Made by a program: the position numbers and the translations under genes | Assembly (NCBI GenBank): GCA_030837785.1 | Contig: JAUQYA010000148.1 | Span: 1-18,042 of the forward strand | Length of the DNA: 18,042 bases | Direction: 5' to 3' | From: Albidovulum sp. | GTDB taxonomy: Bacteria; Pseudomonadota; Alphaproteobacteria; Rhodobacterales; Rhodobacteraceae | Part shown: piece after piece, positions 14,670-18,042 of the stretch | How the letters are laid out: every line of letters begins with the position of its first letter | How positions within the stretch are numbered: the first letter of the stretch is position 1 | The notes under the pieces: model-generated | Told to the model about the DNA's origin: nothing | Databases searched by the model: none | What the model saw: the letters and a program-made list of their open reading frames with translations, nothing else

Positions 14670-15128
14670 ATGACTGCCGAGCCGATCACTGAAGCCGATA
14701 TCCACTTGATCCAGCGGATCATTCCGCACCGCTACCCGTTCCTGATGATCGACAGGGTGGTCGACATCGTGCGCGACAAGGGCTGCGTCGGGATCAAGAA
14801 CGTCACCTTCAACGAGCCGCATTTCACCGGCCATTTCCCGGCCAAGCCGATCATGCCCGGCGTTCTCGTGGTCGAGGCGATGGCGCAGGCTGCGGCGGTT
14901 CTCGTCGGCATCTCGATGGACGTGGTCGGGCGCGAGCTTCTGACCTATTTCCTGTCGATCGACGCCTGCCGCTTCCGCCGGATGGTGGTGCCCGGCGACG
15001 TGCTGGAACTGCACATGACGGTGAAGCGGGGCGGCGGCAAGATCTGGAAGTTCCACGGCCGCGCGATGGTCGGCGACCAGCTTGCCTGCGAGGCCGAGAT
15101 CGCCGCGATGATGGACCTCAGGGACTGA
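14670..15128 (+). CDS. fabZ: 3-hydroxyacyl-ACP dehydratase FabZ
   Basis: This 152-residue protein has a strong ribosome-binding site (GGAGGG at 14661-14666). It is a hot-dog-fold dehydratase of type II fatty acid synthesis, removing water from (3R)-3-hydroxyacyl-ACP. The catalytic signature is clear: 'HFTGHFPAKPIMPGVLVVEA' with His55 and Glu69, preceded by 'IIPHRYPFLMIDRV' near residue 20. Family members often sit in the lipid A operon because FabZ and LpxA compete for the same hydroxyacyl-ACP pool. Its TGA overlaps the lpxA ATG (TGATG). Length is normal. Confidence 0.97.
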   Translation: MTAEPITEADIHLIQRIIPHRYPFLMIDRVVDIVRDKGCVGIKNVTFNEPHFTGHFPAKPIMPGVLVVEAMAQAAAVLVGISMDVVGRELLTYFLSIDACRFRRMVVPGDVLELHMTVKRGGGKIWKFHGRAMVGDQLACEAEIAAMMDLRD

Positions 15129-15922
15129 TGGCCGTGGCGGCGCCTGCCGAGATTCACCCTACCGCCCATGTCGAGCCGGGGGCGACGATCGGCGAAGGCT
15201 GCCGGATCGGGCCATTCTGCCTGATCGGGGCGGCGGTGACGCTCGGCCCCGGCGTGGAGGTCAAGAGCCATGCCGTCGTCACCGGCGACACCACGATCGG
15301 CGAGGGCACGGCGATCTTCCCCTTCGCCACCATCGGCGAGGTGCCGCAGGATCTGAAGTTCCGCGGCGAAAAGACCGCGCTCGTCATCGGCGCGCGCAAC
15401 CGCATCCGCGAGCATGTGACGATCAACCTCGGCACCGAAGGCGGCGGCGGGGTGACGCGGATCGGCGACGACTGCCTTCTGATGGCGGGAAGCCACGTGG
15501 CGCATGACTGCCAGATCGGCAACCGGGTGATCCTCGTGAACAACGCCGCCCTCGCCGGGCATTGCGTGCTCGAGGACGAGGTGATCGTCGGCGGGCTCTC
15601 GGGCGTCCATCAGTTCGTCCGCATCGGTCGCGGCGCGATGATCGGCGCGGTGACGATGGTCACCGCCGACGTGATCCCGCACGGTCTCGTGCAGGGGCCG
15701 CGCGGCGCGCTCGACGGGCTCAACCTCGTCGGGCTGAAGCGGCGCGGCGCGGCGCGGGGCGAGATCGCGGCGCTGCGCGACCTGCTCGACGCCCTCTCGC
15801 GGGGGGCGTTCCGCGAAACCGCCCGGGCGCGTGCCAAGGCGGGCAGCGACGGCGCGCTGGTGCGCGAGGTGCTCGACTTCATCCTCGGCCCCTCCGACCG
15901 ATCCTTCCTGACGCCGAGATGA
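15128..15922 (+). CDS. lpxA: acyl-ACP--UDP-N-acetylglucosamine O-acyltransferase LpxA
   Basis: This 264-residue cytosolic trimer does the first step of lipid A synthesis, moving a 3-hydroxyacyl chain from ACP to UDP-GlcNAc. Hexapeptide repeats of the left-handed beta helix run from about residue 8 to 190 ('IHPTAHVEPGATIGEGCRIG' onward). The catalytic base is His126 in 'SHVAHDCQIGN', equivalent to His125 of the E. coli enzyme. 'NLVGLKRRG' and a helical C-terminal domain follow. At the acyl-chain ruler position (Gly173 in E. coli) this protein has Ala174, which may favour a chain shorter than C14. Overlaps with both neighbours show tight coupling in the operon. Confidence 0.97.
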   Translation: MAVAAPAEIHPTAHVEPGATIGEGCRIGPFCLIGAAVTLGPGVEVKSHAVVTGDTTIGEGTAIFPFATIGEVPQDLKFRGEKTALVIGARNRIREHVTINLGTEGGGGVTRIGDDCLLMAGSHVAHDCQIGNRVILVNNAALAGHCVLEDEVIVGGLSGVHQFVRIGRGAMIGAVTMVTADVIPHGLVQGPRGALDGLNLVGLKRRGAARGEIAALRDLLDALSRGAFRETARARAKAGSDGALVREVLDFILGPSDRSFLTPR

Positions 15923-16743
15923 CGCGGACGGCGCTCATCGCCGGGCAGGGGGGCTTGCCGGTCGCGCTGGCCGCCGAACTGGAGGCGAGCGGCGCCGATT
16001 TCCTCGTGGCCGAGCTTGACGGCTTTCCCTCCGACATCGCCGGCGCCGATCCGATCCGCTTTCGGGTGGAACGGCTGGTGCCCTTCCTCGACCTTCTCGT
16101 CGACCGCGGGGTGCGGCGGGTGGCCTTCGCCGGCGCGATCCGCCGCCCCGCGCTCGACCCCGAGCTGATCGACGCCCGCAGCGCCACCCTGGTGCCACGC
16201 CTCGCCGCCGCCGTCCGCTCGGGCGACGACGCGCTTCTGCGCGAGGTCGTGGCGATCTTCGAGGACTGGGAGTTCGAGGTGGCGGGCGCCGATGCCCTCG
16301 CCCCGGCGCTGGTGCCGGGGGCGGGGGTTCTCGCCGGCAGGGTGAGCGACGCCGACCGTGCCGACGCGGCCCGCGCCGCCGCGATCGTATGCACCTTGGG
16401 CGGGCTCGACATCGGCCAGGGGGCGGTGGTGGCGCAGGGCCTCTGCCTCGCCCTCGAGACGCTTCCCGGCACCGATGCGATGCTCGACTTCGCCGCCCTC
16501 CATGCCGCCCGGCTCCGCCCCGATCCTGGGGGCGGGCGCGGGCTTCTCTACAAGGCGCCGAAACCCGGCCAGGACCGGCGGATCGACCTGCCGACGCTCG
16601 GGCTCCGGTCGGTCGAGAGGGCCGCCGCCGCGGGCCTTGCCGGCATCGCCTGGGAGGCGGGCGGCGTGATCCTTCTCGACCGCGAGGGCATGGTCGCGGC
16701 CGCCGATGAGGCCGGCCTCTTCCTCTGGGCGCGGGAGCCATGA
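15919..16743 (+). CDS. lpxI: UDP-2,3-diacylglucosamine diphosphatase LpxI (DUF1009 family)
   Basis: This 274-residue protein starts at ATG 15919 in an ATGA overlap with lpxA; a longer open frame upstream runs through lpxA and is rejected. It hydrolyses UDP-2,3-diacylglucosamine to lipid X, the step done by LpxH in E. coli; LpxI is the usual form in alphaproteobacteria. Visible family features are the N-terminal 'ALIAGQGGLPVALAAEL', 'VAFAGAIRRPAL', 'LGGLDIGQGAVVAQGLCLA' and the C-terminal 'YKAPKPGQDRRIDLPTLGL' followed by 'GIAWEAGGVILLDREG'. It lies directly before lpxB, which uses its product. Stop and next start overlap (ATGA). Confidence 0.95.
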   Translation: MTRTALIAGQGGLPVALAAELEASGADFLVAELDGFPSDIAGADPIRFRVERLVPFLDLLVDRGVRRVAFAGAIRRPALDPELIDARSATLVPRLAAAVRSGDDALLREVVAIFEDWEFEVAGADALAPALVPGAGVLAGRVSDADRADAARAAAIVCTLGGLDIGQGAVVAQGLCLALETLPGTDAMLDFAALHAARLRPDPGGGRGLLYKAPKPGQDRRIDLPTLGLRSVERAAAAGLAGIAWEAGGVILLDREGMVAAADEAGLFLWAREP

Positions 16744-17906
16744 GGCTTTTCCTCATCGCGGGCGAAGCCTCCGGCGACGCCCTCGGTGCGGCGCTGATGG
16801 CCGGGCTGAAGGCGGTGGCGCCGGGGGTGGCGTTCTCCGGCATCGGCGGGCCGCTGATGGCCGCCGAGGGGCTCGATAGCCTCTTCCCGATGGAGGAGCT
16901 TTCGGTCATGGGCCTGGTCGAGGTGTTGCCGAAATACCGCCACCTCAGGCGCCGGATCGCCGAGGCCGCGGCCGAGGTCGTGCGGCTTCGGCCCGATGCG
17001 CTCGTCACCATCGACAGCCCGGATTTCTGCCTGCGCGTCGCACGTGCCGCACGCGCCGCCGCGCCGGGGCTGAGAACGATCCACTATGTCGCGCCGACCG
17101 TCTGGGCCTGGCGGCCGGGACGGGCGGCGCGGATGGCGGATGTCGTCGACCATATCCTCGCCCTCTTTCCGTTCGAGCCGCCCTACATGGAAGCGGCGGG
17201 GATGACCTGCGACTTCGTCGGCCACCCGGTGGTGGCCCAGCCGCGCGCCACCGCGGCCGAGGCCACCGCCTTCCGCGAAAGGTTCGGCATCGGCGCCGAC
17301 GAACCGCTCCTCCTGTGCCTGCCGGGCTCGCGGCGGGGCGAGGTGACGCGGCTTGCCCCGCGCTTCGAACAGGCGATCGCCGAGTTCCGCGACCGCGCGC
17401 CCGAGGTGCGCGTCGTGGTGCCGACGGTGCGCGGCGTCGCGCCCCTTGTCCGCGCCATCACCGGCAAGTGGCCGGTCGTTCCGGAGGTGGTGGAAACCGA
17501 AACCGACCGCCGTGCCGCCTTCGCCGCCGGCGATCTCGCGCTGGCGGCCTCCGGCACCGTCAGCCTCGAACTTGCCGCCAACCGCGTGCCGATGGTCATC
17601 GCCCACGACTTCAACCGGCTGACCTGGTGGATGCTGAAGCGCGCGGCGCTGATCGACACGGTGACGCTCGTCAACATCGTGTCGGAAACCCGCGTGGTGC
17701 CGGAGTTCCTCGGCCCCGCCTGCCGGCCCGGACCGATCGCCGCCGCGCTGGTGCGACTCGTCGACGACAAGGAGGCGCGGGCGGCGCAGTTCGACGCAAT
17801 GGCGCTGACGATGGAACGGCTTGGCGCCGGCGGCGAGGCGCCGGGCCTGCGCGCGGCGCGCTCGGTGCTCGCCCGGCTCGCCGCCCCGCCGCGGCGGTCG
17901 CCCTAG
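16740..17906 (+). CDS. lpxB: lipid A disaccharide synthase LpxB
   Basis: This 388-residue GT19 glycosyltransferase joins lipid X to UDP-2,3-diacylglucosamine at the inner membrane. It begins 'MRLFLIAGEASGDALGA' and contains 'SGIGGPLMAAEGL', 'LVTIDSPDFCLRVA', 'HYVAPTVWAWRPGRA', 'LLCLPGSRRGEV' and the nucleotide-binding 'ASGTVSLELAANRVPMV', all typical. Length is normal, so nothing essential is missing. The stop TAG (17904-17906) coincides with the IS5-family insertion site; its G is the first base of the IS. No terminator is seen before the IS, so transcripts may run into the transposase gene. Confidence 0.96.
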   Translation: MRLFLIAGEASGDALGAALMAGLKAVAPGVAFSGIGGPLMAAEGLDSLFPMEELSVMGLVEVLPKYRHLRRRIAEAAAEVVRLRPDALVTIDSPDFCLRVARAARAAAPGLRTIHYVAPTVWAWRPGRAARMADVVDHILALFPFEPPYMEAAGMTCDFVGHPVVAQPRATAAEATAFRERFGIGADEPLLLCLPGSRRGEVTRLAPRFEQAIAEFRDRAPEVRVVVPTVRGVAPLVRAITGKWPVVPEVVETETDRRAAFAAGDLALAASGTVSLELAANRVPMVIAHDFNRLTWWMLKRAALIDTVTLVNIVSETRVVPEFLGPACRPGPIAAALVRLVDDKEARAAQFDAMALTMERLGAGGEAPGLRAARSVLARLAAPPRRSP

Positions 17907-18042
17907 GTCACATACCCATAAAAGGGATTCCTCGGGAGGCAAGCCTGTGATTCACTTCTGCGAAAGGACGGGAGGCAGGCATGGGGCGTTTCGATCTGAC
18001 GGATTTCGAGTGGTCGGTGATCCAGCCCTTGTTGCCGACGAA
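17906..18042 (+). mobile_element. IS5-family insertion sequence, right-hand copy, terminal part only
   Basis: The copy begins GGTCACATACCC directly after TA (17904-17905) and is identical to the reverse complement of 2-138. Orientation is outward, with the transposase start at 17981. Only the first 137 bases are in the window. Insertion into a CTAG site is consistent with the flank CTA on this side and TAG beside the left copy. Confidence 0.85.
17981..18042 (+). CDS. IS5-family transposase, N-terminal 20 codons (runs off window)
   Basis: ATG 17981 follows an AGGACGGGAGG ribosome-binding stretch and gives the same N-terminus as the left copy (MGRFDLTDFEW...). Twenty full codons are visible before the window ends. 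It follows lpxB in the same direction, so it may receive read-through transcription from the envelope operon. Confidence 0.8.
   Translation, partial: MGRFDLTDFEWSVIQPLLPT

Noticed and set aside
1..18042. IS-flanked composite transposon carrying the whole region
   Set aside because: The block would include the essential bamA-lpxB operon, and the matched ends of about 140 bases look like assembly limits. No duplicated target outside the pair can be seen.

Overview
The window reads as a high-GC alphaproteobacterium, most likely Rhodobacterales/Rhodobacteraceae. The grounds are the gene order bamA-skp-fabZ-lpxA-lpxI-lpxB, the use of LpxI rather than LpxH for lipid A synthesis, and a small ORF/DUF2924/serine recombinase/HTH cassette of a kind common in that group. 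The placement rests on recognition of gene content only; no database search was run.

Layout. (1) 1-138 is the end of an IS5-family element whose transposase points out of the window. (2) 139-439 has no gene I can support. (3) 440-7561 is a defence block. A GIY-YIG/DUF4357 nuclease gene (minus strand) diverges from an orphan Phd/YefM-type antitoxin, which is followed by hsdM, a split hsdS and hsdR of a type I restriction-modification system (plus strand). (4) 7611-9965 is a four-gene minus-strand cassette joined by four-base ATGA overlaps: small conserved ORF, DUF2924 protein, large serine recombinase, HTH protein. (5) 10159-11485 is wreckage: a Z1-domain gene, frameshifted and cut off by an IS66 tnpA fragment, then the 3' part of an IS481-type transposase gene. 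(6) 11572-17906 is the envelope operon bamA, skp/ompH, fabZ, lpxA, lpxI, lpxB, tightly packed except for one 123-base gap. (7) 17906-18042 is a second copy of the same IS5-family end, in inverted orientation.

The main discovery is in hsdS. Between its two target-recognition halves lies a pure 7-bp tandem repeat (GCAGCGG, 10 full copies plus 5 bases, 3839-3913). Seven is not a multiple of three, so each gain or loss of a unit changes the frame. With the 10 copies seen here the gene is read as two half-size specificity proteins; 9 or 12 copies would fuse them into one HsdS of 428 or 435 residues. The second half has its own TTG start with a good ribosome-binding site overlapping the first half's stop, so the split state may make two coupled half-subunits instead of being simply off. 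Steps of three units keep the frame and lengthen or shorten the linker by seven residues. The repeat could thus be both a phase-variation switch and a ruler for the spacing of the DNA target.

The defence and mobile block sits directly against an essential outer-membrane operon. In related bacteria rseP normally precedes bamA; here IS remnants do, and a plausible new promoter (TTGACA, 17 bases, TAGTCA) lies at the junction. The two window ends share about 140 bases in inverted orientation, which fits a contig that stops where an assembler enters a repeated IS; a composite transposon should not be assumed.
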